Of a DNA stretch of 64,000 nucleotides, positions 34,467 to 43,595 are shown in pieces. The position numbers and the translations under genes were made by a program. The notes under the pieces are model-generated. The model was not told the DNA's origin, made no database searches, and saw only the letters and a program-made list of their open reading frames with translations. Each line of letters begins with the position of its first letter. The stretch's first letter is position 1. The stretch comes from Streptomyces mirabilis (GTDB lineage: Bacteria > Actinomycetota > Actinomycetes > Streptomycetales > Streptomycetaceae), in contig NZ_CP074102.1 of NCBI RefSeq assembly GCF_018310535.1, forward strand, positions 3,100,001 through 3,164,000, in the 5' to 3' direction.

Positions 34467-35777
34467 GTGCCCGTCACCAAAAAGACCATTCGGCGATCGA
34501 TGCTGGTCACTTCCGCCACCCTGTTGTCTCTTTCGCTGACGACGACCGTCCCCGTCTTCGCGGCCGACAAGCCGTCGTCGTCGCCGTCACCGACGGCGAG
34601 CCCGAGCGCGACTCCCCCGGCGAACATGTCGACGGTGGGCGGAGCCCGTCTGGGACAGGCCGGGACCCAGGTGAATCTCGGCGCGAGCGCCCCGGTGCTG
34701 CCCAAGGATGTGACCGCGCGCTCCTGGATCGTCACCGACGCCGAGTCGGGCGACGTGCTGGCCGCCCACAACGCGCACTGGCGGCTGCCCCCGGCGAGCA
34801 CGCTGAAGATGCTCTTCGCCGACACCGTGCTGCCGAAGTTCCCCAGGACCGAGCAGCACAAGGTCGCCGTCACCGACCTCTCGGGCATCGGCGCGGGCTC
34901 CAGCATGGTGGGGATAAAGGAGGAGGAGACGTACACCGTGCACGATCTGTGGCTCGGTGTCTTCCTGCGCTCCGGCAACGACGCCGTGCACGTGCTGTCG
35001 GCGATGAACGGCGGTGTCGAGCAGACGGTCAAGGACATGCAGGCGCACGCCGAGGACCTGCAGGCCCTCGACACGCATGTGGTCAGCCCGGACGGCTACG
35101 ACCAGCCGGGCCAGGTGTCGTCGGCGTACGACCTGACGCTGTTCGCCCGTTCCGGGCTGCAGAAGAAGGACTTCCGGGAGTACTGCTCGACGGTGCGGGC
35201 GAAGTTCCCGGGCGAGACGAAGAAGAACGACAAGGGGAAGACGACCCGCGAGTCCTTCGAGATCCAGAACACCAACCGGCTGCTGACCGGCGACACCGAC
35301 GTCTCCACGTACCAGGGCATCGCGGGGGTGAAGAACGGCAACACCACCAACGCGGGCGCCACCTTCACCGGCGTCGCCGAGCGGAACGGCAAGGTGCTGC
35401 TGGTCACCGTGATGAACCCCGAGAAGGACGAGCACAACGAGGTCTACAAGGAGGCCGCGCGGCTGCTCGACTGGGGCTTCAGCGCGACAGGCAAGGTCAC
35501 ACCGGTGGGTGAGCTGGTGCCGCCGAAGGGCGTCGACACCGGTGCGCAGGCGGGTGCGACCGCGTCCGCCGGATCCAACACGCCGGTGTCGACCGGGGGC
35601 CAGGGGGCCAAGGCCTCGTCGAAGCCGGTGGCCGCCTCCGCGGCGGCGAAGGACGGCTCCAGCGGGATCGGGATCGCCCTGGCCATCACGGGCGGCCTGC
35701 TCGCCCTGGTCGCCGGCGCCGTCTTCCTCGTCAACCGCCGCTGGCCCCTCCCCGACCTGATGCGCCGCCGCCACTGA
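34467..35777 (+). CDS. D-alanyl-D-alanine carboxypeptidase (PBP5-type)
   Basis: 436 aa. Signal peptide to about residue 32 (VPVFA-ADK), a Ser/Pro linker, then the penicillin-binding domain with SxxK (STLK, Ser111/Lys114), SxN (SGN, 169-171) and a K-N-G variant of the KTG box in GVKNGNTT. The C-terminus has a Gly/Ala/Ser linker, one membrane helix and a basic tail (NRRWPLPDLMRRRH). It trims pentapeptide stems in peptidoglycan. An ATG at codon 12 is an alternative start. The last 47 bases overlap the convergent BrkB-type gene. Confidence 0.92.
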   Translation: MPVTKKTIRRSMLVTSATLLSLSLTTTVPVFAADKPSSSPSPTASPSATPPANMSTVGGARLGQAGTQVNLGASAPVLPKDVTARSWIVTDAESGDVLAAHNAHWRLPPASTLKMLFADTVLPKFPRTEQHKVAVTDLSGIGAGSSMVGIKEEETYTVHDLWLGVFLRSGNDAVHVLSAMNGGVEQTVKDMQAHAEDLQALDTHVVSPDGYDQPGQVSSAYDLTLFARSGLQKKDFREYCSTVRAKFPGETKKNDKGKTTRESFEIQNTNRLLTGDTDVSTYQGIAGVKNGNTTNAGATFTGVAERNGKVLLVTVMNPEKDEHNEVYKEAARLLDWGFSATGKVTPVGELVPPKGVDTGAQAGATASAGSNTPVSTGGQGAKASSKPVAASAAAKDGSSGIGIALAITGGLLALVAGAVFLVNRRWPLPDLMRRRH

Positions 35778-36690
35778 CCTCCCCGAAGTCCCCGGGCTCC
35801 GCGGGCTCGTCGGGCTCGTCGTCACGTTGCTTCGGGCCGGAGTCGGCATGTCCCGTGGCCGTCCAGGAGGCGCAGAACAGGACCAGTTTCGAGGTGAAGT
35901 TGATCCACAGCAGCAGCGCGACGGGCACACCGAAGGCGCCGTACATGCTCTTCGACGCCACGCCCCGCATATAGCTGCTGAGCAGCAGCTTGAGCAGTTC
36001 GAAGCCGACGGCGCCCATCAGCGCGGCGACGACGAGCCGGTGGCGCGGCGGCTCGACGCCCGGCAGCAGGGTCAGGACGTACAGGAGCACAAGAAAGTCG
36101 GTGAGTACGGCGACGGCGAACGCGGCGGACTGCAGCAGCACACTCCCCCAGTCGTGTTCGCCGATGCCGAGCTGCCGGGCCGTCAAGCCGACCAGCGAGG
36201 ACGCGACGGTGGAGACGGCGATGGTGACGAGTACGGCACCGCCGAGTCCGACGAGGATCCCGGCGTCCAGGAGCTTGCGCAGGAGGGGGTTCTCCTCCCT
36301 GTCGGGCAGCTCCCAGACCGCGCGCAGACAGTCCCGCATGGAGCCGACCCAGCCGATGCCGGTGAACAGCAGGACGGCGCCCGCGATGAGCCCGATGGTG
36401 CCGGCGTTCTGGACCAGCCCGTTGATGTCGAGCTGGTCGGAGATGCCCGGCACCTGATCGGCGATCTTGTCCTGGAGCTCCTTCTGCCGCTGGCTGGTGA
36501 GGGTGGCGGCGGCGATCGCGGCGCCGACGGTCAGCAGCGGGAAGAGCGCCACGAAGCTGATGAAGGTCATCGCGGCGGCGAGCCGCGTCCACTTCACCCG
36601 GTCCAGGCGCTCGTACGAGCGCCACCCGTGCGTGGCCATCAGGCGGGCGACCAACGGCCCCACGCCCGGAAGCTTCTTCAGCCAGTCCAT
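35731..36690 (-). CDS. YihY/BrkB-family membrane protein
   Basis: 319 aa, six membrane helices, with an acidic/Pro/Gly-rich C-terminal tail. The YihY family (formerly mis-named RNase BN) has unknown function. Recognised from WTRLAAAMTFISFVALFPLL, GIGWVGSMRDCLRAVWELP and YGAFGVPVALLLWINFTSKL. Its start overlaps the end of the GtrA gene by 13 bases, so it is translated from the DPA-locus minus-strand operon. Confidence 0.9.
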   Translation of the reverse strand: MDWLKKLPGVGPLVARLMATHGWRSYERLDRVKWTRLAAAMTFISFVALFPLLTVGAAIAAATLTSQRQKELQDKIADQVPGISDQLDINGLVQNAGTIGLIAGAVLLFTGIGWVGSMRDCLRAVWELPDREENPLLRKLLDAGILVGLGGAVLVTIAVSTVASSLVGLTARQLGIGEHDWGSVLLQSAAFAVAVLTDFLVLLYVLTLLPGVEPPRHRLVVAALMGAVGFELLKLLLSSYMRGVASKSMYGAFGVPVALLLWINFTSKLVLFCASWTATGHADSGPKQRDDEPDEPAEPGDFGEVSGGGASGRGGASGG

Positions 36691-37115
36691 GATCCGACTC
36701 TGCCCTCACCTCGGAAGACCAATGTCCGGGTACCCCAAAAACGCAGGACCGTGGCGAGTGCCATACCGATCCCCGCGCCGGAGACCGTGTCGGCGCGCCG
36801 CGAGGTGAGCCCGAGGCCATAGTGGCTGACGGCGACGCACAGGAGCTGGACGAGGGCGCCCGCGAGGTTCACAGCGAGGAAGACGGCGTAGCGGCGGGGC
36901 CCCCGCACGGGGTGGCGCCGGTAGGTGCCGAGCGCGTTGCCGGTGTAGGCGACCGAGCAGCCCGCCACGAACGACAGCGCCTTGGCGGTGAGCGGGTCGA
37001 GGCCCGCCGGACCGCGCAGCCAGAGGAAGAGTCCGAGGTCGGCGGCGTAGGCGAGGACGCCGACGGTGGCGAAGCCCAGGAGCTCCTGGGTCAGGGGCCG
37101 CTGGGCGAGGCTCAC
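36678..37115 (-). CDS. GtrA-family membrane protein (Rv3789-like position)
   Basis: 145 aa, four membrane helices: LGFATVGVLAYAADLGLFLW, AKALSFVAGCSVAYTGNALG, VFLAVNLAGALVQLLCVAVS and SGAGIGMALATVLRFWGTRT. GtrA proteins move polyprenyl-linked sugars across the membrane or organise transferases. In mycobacteria the GtrA protein Rv3789 sits beside dprE1/dprE2, and this gene has the same company. The GTG start overlaps the stop of the UbiA gene (GTGA). Confidence 0.88.
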   Translation of the reverse strand: MSLAQRPLTQELLGFATVGVLAYAADLGLFLWLRGPAGLDPLTAKALSFVAGCSVAYTGNALGTYRRHPVRGPRRYAVFLAVNLAGALVQLLCVAVSHYGLGLTSRRADTVSGAGIGMALATVLRFWGTRTLVFRGEGRVGSWTG

Positions 37116-38056
37116 CAGTTCACGACCGCGAGCCCGTACATCGCGAGCCACACCAGTCCGATCAGGGCGAGCGCGCGGTCGCGCAGGACCACGTCCTCGG
37201 GCTCGCCCGCCGCGCCCCGGTCGGCGAAGACGGCGTAGCGCAGGACGGCCAGGATGAACGCGACCATGGACAGTTGGCGCCAGGGCAGCACCCCGGCCCT
37301 GGGCACGCCATCCTCCTCCAGGGCCCACAGGCAGTAGCCGAGGACGGCGACCCCGGCGGCCAGCTGCCAGACGAAGCGCAGATATCCGGTGGTGTACTCG
37401 GTGAGCAGCGCGCGGGTGGCACCGGCGTTCCCGGCCAGCTGGAGGGCCTCGGAGTACCGTTTCGCCGCCACCATGAAGAGCGCCCCGAAGCCCGTGGTGA
37501 TCAGGAACCAGCGGGAGAGCGGGATGCCGAGGGCGAGCCCGCCGATCATCGCCCGCATCAGGAACCCGGTCGTCACGACGGCGAGGTCGACGACCAGGAC
37601 GTGCTTGAGGCTGACGCAGTAGGCCAGTTGCATGCCGAGGTAGGCGGTCAGCAGTGCCGCGGTGACCGGGGAGGCCAGCAGGGCGGCGGCGGTCGGGGCG
37701 AGGACGGCGAGGACGCCTCCCGCGGCGTACGCGAGGGGGACGGGGACCTGGCCCGCGGCGACCGGGCGGTGGCGCTTGACCGGGTGGGCGCGGTCGGCTT
37801 CGGCGTCCCGGGCGTCGTTGATCAGGTAGACGGCGGCGGCGCAGGCCGTGAACAGGACGAAGACGAGAGCGAGTTGGACCACCGCGTGCCGGGAGAAGAG
37901 CTGGCCCGCCGCCGCCGGGGCCGCCACGACCAGCAGGTTCTTCACCCACTGGCGGGGACGGGTGGTCCTGAGGAGACCCCGGGCGAGGCCGGAGAGGGTC
38001 CGCACGGGAACCGGCGCGGTCGGCGTGGGGTCCAGGAGCACCGTGCGTTCAGCCAT
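37112..38056 (-). CDS. Decaprenyl-phosphate phosphoribosyltransferase (UbiA superfamily)
   Basis: 314 aa, about nine membrane helices. The prenyl-diphosphate-type motif is NDARDAEADRAHPVKRHRPV, and TRPRQWVKNLLV is typical of the Rv3806c (DPPR synthase) branch. Mycobacterial homologues join PRPP to decaprenyl phosphate as the first committed step of DPA synthesis. The start overlaps the PAP2 gene end by 8 bases. Assignment to this branch rather than to quinone prenylation rests on the motifs and on PAP2, GtrA, DprE1 and DprE2 next door. Confidence 0.88.
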   Translation of the reverse strand: MAERTVLLDPTPTAPVPVRTLSGLARGLLRTTRPRQWVKNLLVVAAPAAAGQLFSRHAVVQLALVFVLFTACAAAVYLINDARDAEADRAHPVKRHRPVAAGQVPVPLAYAAGGVLAVLAPTAAALLASPVTAALLTAYLGMQLAYCVSLKHVLVVDLAVVTTGFLMRAMIGGLALGIPLSRWFLITTGFGALFMVAAKRYSEALQLAGNAGATRALLTEYTTGYLRFVWQLAAGVAVLGYCLWALEEDGVPRAGVLPWRQLSMVAFILAVLRYAVFADRGAAGEPEDVVLRDRALALIGLVWLAMYGLAVVNW

Positions 38057-38579
38057 GGCCGGCCTCGATCCAGCGGGCTCCCAGACGGGCCGTCAGGGCG
38101 CCCAGGGCGGCGCCCGCGACCACGTCCGAGGGGTAGTGCACGCCGGCCACCAGCCGGGAGAGGCACATCGCGGCGGCGAGCGGAAGAAGCGGGCGGACGC
38201 CGAGCGCGCCGAAGGCGACCGCCGCGGCCGTGGCGGAGGCGGCGTGGGAGCTGGGGAACGAGTGACGTCCGGCCGTGCGCACCAGCGGGACGATGTGCGC
38301 CGGGCGTGGACGGCGCACGATCCGCTTCACGCCCATGCTGGCGAGGTGCGCGGTGGCGGTGAGCGCCGTGCCGCGCAGCCACGCGCCGCGCCGCCCGCGG
38401 TCGACCACCGCCCCCGAGAGCCCGGCCGCGAGCCACAGCACGCCGTGCTCCCCGCTCCAGGACAGGGCGCGTGCGACGGCCGCCACGCGTGGATCCGTGC
38501 CGCGCTCGTGGAGGGCCGACAGCAGCCGACGGTCCATGCCGTCCCACCTTCGGCGGTCCATGTCGTCAAGGTCGTCCAT
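38049..38579 (-). CDS. PAP2-family phosphatase (Rv3807c-like)
   Basis: 176 aa. The three PAP2 motifs are intact: KRIVRRPRP, PSSHAAS and SRLVAGVHYPSDV, with the catalytic His in the last. Helices surround them. In the DPA pathway a phosphatase removes the 5-phosphate from decaprenyl-phosphoryl-5-phosphoribose; this gene directly precedes and overlaps the transferase gene. It is divergent from dprE1 across about 140 bases. Confidence 0.85.
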   Translation of the reverse strand: MDDLDDMDRRRWDGMDRRLLSALHERGTDPRVAAVARALSWSGEHGVLWLAAGLSGAVVDRGRRGAWLRGTALTATAHLASMGVKRIVRRPRPAHIVPLVRTAGRHSFPSSHAASATAAAVAFGALGVRPLLPLAAAMCLSRLVAGVHYPSDVVAGAALGALTARLGARWIEAGHG

Positions 38580-38721
38580 GTGATCTCACTCTTCTAGGGA
38601 GTGGCCACAGAATTACGGAAATCTTGTACGACATCCCATTAATCACCCATTTCGGTGAGGAGCCGCGACGACGGGAGAGGTGAGGGCTTTATGCGCCTTT
38701 TTCGCCGATACGGTCACGGTC

Positions 38722-40113
38722 ATGCCTGCCGACACCGCCTCCGACCCGGCCGGATCCGCCTCCGACCCGGCCGAACCCGTCTCCGTCACGGGCTGGGGCC
38801 GCACCGCCCCGACCACCGCCCGTCTGGTCCGCCCGCGCACCTACGAGGAAGCGGCGGCCGCCGTCCGCGCCTGCGGGGTCCGCGGAGGCATCGCCCGGGG
38901 CCTGGGCCGGGCGTACGGGGACGCGGCGCAGAACGCGGGCGGGGCCGTGCTCGACATGACCGGCCTCGACCGCGTCCACGCGATCGACGTCGCCGGCGGG
39001 ACCGTGCTCTGCGACGCGGGCGTGAGCCTGCATCGGCTGATGGAAGTCCTGCTCCCGCTCGGCTGGTTCGTGCCGGTCACGCCCGGGACCCGCTATGTGA
39101 CCGTCGGCGGCGCGATCGGCGCGGACATCCACGGCAAGAACCACCACGTGTCCGGCTCGTTCACCCGCCACGTCCTCTCCTTCGAACTGCTGACCGCGGA
39201 CGGCGCGATCCGCACGGTGGGCCGGGACACCCCCCTCTTCGACGCCACCGCGGGCGGCATGGGCCTGACCGGGGTGATCCTCACGGCGACCGTCCGGCTC
39301 CAGCCCGTCGCCACCTCGCTGATGTCCGTCGACACCGAACGCGCGGCGGACCTGGACGACCTGATGGCCCGTCTCACCGCCACGGACCACCGATACCGGT
39401 ACTCGGTCGCCTGGATCGACCTGCTCGCGCGCGGCCGCTCGACGGGACGCTCGGTGCTCACCCGCGGGGAGCACGCCCCCCTGGACGCGCTCCCCGCACG
39501 CGCGCGCCGGCGCCCGCTGGCGTTCCGCCCACCGCGGTTCCCGTCCGCGCCCGCCTTCGTACCGGAGGGTCTGCTCGGCCGCGGAACGGTGGGCCTCTTC
39601 AATGAGCTCTGGTACCGGAAGGCGCCCCGCGCGCGTGCCGGTGAGCTACAGCGGATCTCGGCCTTCTTCCACCCGCTCGACGGGGTGCCGCACTGGAACC
39701 GGGTCTACGGGCGCGGTGGCTTCGTGCAGTACCAGTTCGTCGTCAGGCACGGGTGCGAGGAGGCCCTGCGGCACATCGTGCGGCGCATCGCCGAACGCCG
39801 GTGCCCGTCCTTCCTCGCCGTCCTGAAGCGTTTCGGTGAGGGCGATCCGGGCTGGCTCTCCTTCCCGATGCCGGGCTGGACCCTCGCCCTGGACATCCCC
39901 GCGAACCTGCCGGGCCTCGGTGCCTTCCTCGACGAGCTGGACGAGCAGGTCGCCGGAGCGGGCGGACGCGTGTACCTGGCGAAGGACGCGCGACTGCGGC
40001 CGGAACTGCTGGCCTGCATGTATCCACGGCTGACCGAATTCCGGCAGCTGCGGGCCGAGTTGGACCCGCGCGGCGTGTTCACCTCCGACCTGTCCCGCCG
40101 CCTCGACCTCTAG
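38722..40113 (+). CDS. dprE1: Decaprenylphosphoryl-beta-D-ribose oxidase
   Basis: 463 aa, a VAO-type FAD flavoprotein. FAD-binding segments GLGRAYGDAAQ and IGADIHGKNHHVSGSF match mycobacterial DprE1. The C-terminal block LSFPMPGWTLALDIP aligns with mycobacterial LSFP.PGWNICVDFP; the Cys387 position is Ala389 here. It oxidises the 2'-hydroxyl of decaprenyl-phosphoryl ribose. ATG 38722 is used. A GTG at 38680 would add 14 unlikely residues including a TTA codon. dprE2 follows after 35 bases. Confidence 0.92.
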   Translation: MPADTASDPAGSASDPAEPVSVTGWGRTAPTTARLVRPRTYEEAAAAVRACGVRGGIARGLGRAYGDAAQNAGGAVLDMTGLDRVHAIDVAGGTVLCDAGVSLHRLMEVLLPLGWFVPVTPGTRYVTVGGAIGADIHGKNHHVSGSFTRHVLSFELLTADGAIRTVGRDTPLFDATAGGMGLTGVILTATVRLQPVATSLMSVDTERAADLDDLMARLTATDHRYRYSVAWIDLLARGRSTGRSVLTRGEHAPLDALPARARRRPLAFRPPRFPSAPAFVPEGLLGRGTVGLFNELWYRKAPRARAGELQRISAFFHPLDGVPHWNRVYGRGGFVQYQFVVRHGCEEALRHIVRRIAERRCPSFLAVLKRFGEGDPGWLSFPMPGWTLALDIPANLPGLGAFLDELDEQVAGAGGRVYLAKDARLRPELLACMYPRLTEFRQLRAELDPRGVFTSDLSRRLDL

Positions 40114-40148
40114 AACCGTCCCGCCTCCTCACCCCTCTAGGAGTTGTC

Positions 40149-40904
40149 ATGAAGGACGCTTTCGGAGCCCCGCAGTCCCTGCTGATCCTCGGCGGCACGT
40201 CCGAGATCGCGCTGGCCACGGCGCGCCGTCTGATCGCCCGGCGCACCCGCACGGTGTGGCTCGCCGGACGGCCCTCGCCGTCCCTGGAGCGGGACGCCGA
40301 GCACCTGCGCGGACTGGGCGCGGACGTCCGTACCCTCGCCTTCGACGCGCTCGACCCCGAGTCTCACGAGACGGTCCTCGGCAAGGTCTTCGCCGAGGGC
40401 GACCTCGACATGGTGCTGCTCGCCTTCGGGGTCCTCGGCGACCAGGCCCGGGACGAGCGGGAGCCGGTGGCCGCCGCCCGGATCGCGCAGACCAACTACA
40501 CGGGTGCGGTGTCGGCCCTGCTGGTGTGCGCGCGGGCCCTCCAGACGCAGGGGCACGGCTCCCTCGTGGTGCTCTCCTCGGTCGCGGGCGAGCGCGCCCG
40601 CCGCTCCAACTTCATCTATGGGTCGAGCAAGGCGGGCCTGGACGCCTTCGCCCAGGGTCTGGGCGACGCGCTGTACGGCACCGGCGTCCACGTGATGGTC
40701 GTACGCCCGGGGTTCGTCCGTACGAAGATGACCGCGGGGCGCGCGGAAGGACCCATGGCCACCACACCGGAGGCGGTCGCGACGGCCATCGAGGTGGGGC
40801 TGCGACGGCGCTCGGAGACGGTGTGGGTGCCGGGGGCGCTGCGGCTGGTGATGGCGGCGCTGCGGCACGTACCGCGAGCGCTGTTCCGCCGCCTGCCGAT
40901 CTAG
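40149..40904 (+). CDS. dprE2: Decaprenylphosphoryl-2-keto-ribose reductase (SDR family)
   Basis: 251 aa, short-chain dehydrogenase. The cofactor loop is ILGGTSEIALATARRL; the catalytic residues are Ser143/144 (VLSSVAGERA), Tyr157 and Lys161 (YGSSKAG). The tail ends RHVPRALFRRLPI, amphipathic and basic, as in mycobacterial DprE2. It reduces the keto intermediate from DprE1 to the arabino form. A TAGGAG ribosome-binding site sits 5 bases before the ATG. Confidence 0.92.
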   Translation: MKDAFGAPQSLLILGGTSEIALATARRLIARRTRTVWLAGRPSPSLERDAEHLRGLGADVRTLAFDALDPESHETVLGKVFAEGDLDMVLLAFGVLGDQARDEREPVAAARIAQTNYTGAVSALLVCARALQTQGHGSLVVLSSVAGERARRSNFIYGSSKAGLDAFAQGLGDALYGTGVHVMVVRPGFVRTKMTAGRAEGPMATTPEAVATAIEVGLRRRSETVWVPGALRLVMAALRHVPRALFRRLPI

Positions 40905-40911
40905 ATCGACC

Positions 40912-40939
40912 GCGGCTAGCGGCTAGCGGCTAGCGGCTA
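40912..40939. repeat. Four tandem GCGGCTA heptamers at the LigT-gene stop
   Basis: Four exact 7-bp copies span 40912-40939 in the convergent gap between dprE2 and the 2H-phosphoesterase gene. The stop codon of the latter lies inside the third unit. A 7-bp unit puts a TAG in every reading frame, so slippage would still end translation close by. Confidence 0.9.
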
Positions 40940-41514
40940 GCGATGGTCCCGCGTTCCACGTCCACGTGGCCCGCCTGCGGTGGCACCACGGATCCGCCGA
41001 AGGCGAACTCCCGGAGCTTGCGCCACACACTGTCGGGGCCCTGTTCGTAGAGCGCGAACCCCGTGCAGGGCCACGCGGCGTCGTAGTCGGCGAGCTCCTG
41101 GAACGCGCGGTCCATCGCCGCGTCGTCGATGCCGTGCGCCACCGTGACGTGCGGGTGGTACGGAAACTGCAGTTCGCGTGCCACGGGACCGGAGGCGTCG
41201 CGGACCCGCTGCTGGAGCCAGGTGCAGGCCTCGGCGCCCTGGACGACCTTCACGAACACCACCGGTGACAGGGGCCGGAAGGTGCCGGTGCCCGACAGCC
41301 GCATCGGGAAGGGCCGCCCGGCCACGGCGACCTCGGTCAGGTGCGCCTCGACGGCCGGCAGGTCGGCGGCGTGGACCTCCGTCGGCGGCAGCAGGGTGAC
41401 GTGCGTGGGGATGCCACAAGCCGCGGGGTCGCCGAAGCCCGCGCGCCGCTCCTGGAGCAGGCTGCCGTAAGGCTCCGGGACCGCGATCGACACGCCGATC
41501 GTTACGGTCCCCAC
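40930..41514 (-). CDS. 2'-5' RNA ligase / 2H phosphoesterase family protein
   Basis: 194 aa. The two HxT motifs are intact: THVTLLPP (His38, Thr40) and YHPHVTVAHG (His122, Thr124). The 2H superfamily includes cyclic phosphodiesterases and tRNA-fragment ligases; the bacterial role is often unknown. The GTG start has AGGAGA upstream. It sits alone between dprE2 and trpS. Confidence 0.88.
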   Translation of the reverse strand: MGTVTIGVSIAVPEPYGSLLQERRAGFGDPAACGIPTHVTLLPPTEVHAADLPAVEAHLTEVAVAGRPFPMRLSGTGTFRPLSPVVFVKVVQGAEACTWLQQRVRDASGPVARELQFPYHPHVTVAHGIDDAAMDRAFQELADYDAAWPCTGFALYEQGPDSVWRKLREFAFGGSVVPPQAGHVDVERGTIASR

Positions 41515-41712
41515 GTCGTCTCCTGTCGTCGTGTCCGGTGCGTTGTCGGTCGCGTCACCGGTTGCGTTGTCATTCGCGTCGCCGGGCGCGTTGTCTGGTT
41601 CGTACTCAGCCGTCCGGCTATCGACTGTAAGGCCACGGCTGTGTCGTGGGCAGGCGCAGCCGTAGTGATGTGCAGCGCTCTGCCCAGCGGTACGTGTGTG
41701 CGGTCGTACGCC

Positions 41713-42822
<1,110 letters not shown>

Positions 42823-42855
42823 TCAAGGTACGTACCTGGGGCGGACGGGGGACGC

Positions 42856-43545
42856 ATGGCGGGCCGGGGCAGACGGGCGAGGTCGGGGATCGCGGTGTTC
42901 GCGGGTGTGGTGCTCGCCGTGCTGGGGGCGGACCAGGCGCGGGCTTCCGCACCGGCCGCGGGGCGGAGAGGACCGGACATGGCCCTGGTCGTCGAGGGCG
43001 GCACGGGGCGGACGACCGCGCTGCACTCCGGGGAGCGTGACTTCACACAGCTGTGGGACCTGCTGACTCCCACCTACATGGGGACGGAGCGGGTGCCGGA
43101 CGCGTGGGCGGCGGGCGACTTCCCGCCGGTACGGGCCACCGTGATGTGGGGGCTGAGCGGGGTCGGGGGTTGGCCGCAGACCGACAGCGCGCCGGGGGGC
43201 GATGTCGCCATGGCGCGCCAGGACCAGCTGTTCCTGGCCGCGGACGGCACGCCCTGGGTACGCACGGACCCCTCGCCCGACGTGGTGGACGACGACATCC
43301 GCTGGCACCGCGCGCCGCGCTCGCTGTTCGAGCGGGTGGTGGGGCGAGGGAGGCTGATCGAGGCCGCCGCAGGCGCACCGGCCTCGAAACGGGGTGTCGC
43401 GGAGCGTGCGCGACGGGTGCTGCCCGGGCTGGGCGCGGGTCTGCTCCTCGGGGTCGGCGGCACCGTCCTCGTACGCCGCGCGGCGGCCCGGCGGGATGGC
43501 GCCGGACCGCCGCGGGAACCACGACAGGAGCTGATCGATCTGTAG
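42856..43545 (+). CDS. Secreted/membrane-anchored protein of unknown function
   Basis: 229 aa. A signal peptide (about 1-32, ending ADQARASA) and one C-terminal membrane helix (VLPGLGAGLLLGVGGTVLV) followed by a basic tail suggest a surface-exposed protein anchored by its tail. The middle has WDLLTPTYMGTERVPDAW and no named domain. It is conserved between trpS and glyA in streptomycetes, as far as I recall. It ends in a tandem repeat facing glyA. Confidence 0.75.
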   Translation: MAGRGRRARSGIAVFAGVVLAVLGADQARASAPAAGRRGPDMALVVEGGTGRTTALHSGERDFTQLWDLLTPTYMGTERVPDAWAAGDFPPVRATVMWGLSGVGGWPQTDSAPGGDVAMARQDQLFLAADGTPWVRTDPSPDVVDDDIRWHRAPRSLFERVVGRGRLIEAAAGAPASKRGVAERARRVLPGLGAGLLLGVGGTVLVRRAAARRDGAGPPREPRQELIDL

Positions 43546-43585
43546 GGCCCCAAGGGCCTGGCCTGTAGGGCCCGAAAGGCCTGGC
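43540..43585. repeat. Two tandem 23-bp repeats in a convergent gap
   Basis: Two copies (43540-43562 and 43563-43585) differ at only two positions. Each contains GGGCCC and a hairpin-forming GGGCC..GGCCT. The first copy contains the stop codon of the gene ending at 43545. The pair may act as a two-way terminator between that gene and glyA. Confidence 0.8.
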
Positions 43586-43595
43586 CAGGGGCGGG

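Noticed and set aside
38680-38721. Upstream GTG start for dprE1 that would include a TTA codon
   Set aside because: The extra 14 residues (ALCAFFADTVTV) are not family-like. The ATG at 38722 fits the DprE1 N-terminus, so I do not count this as a bldA-controlled gene, although its ribosome-binding site is weak.
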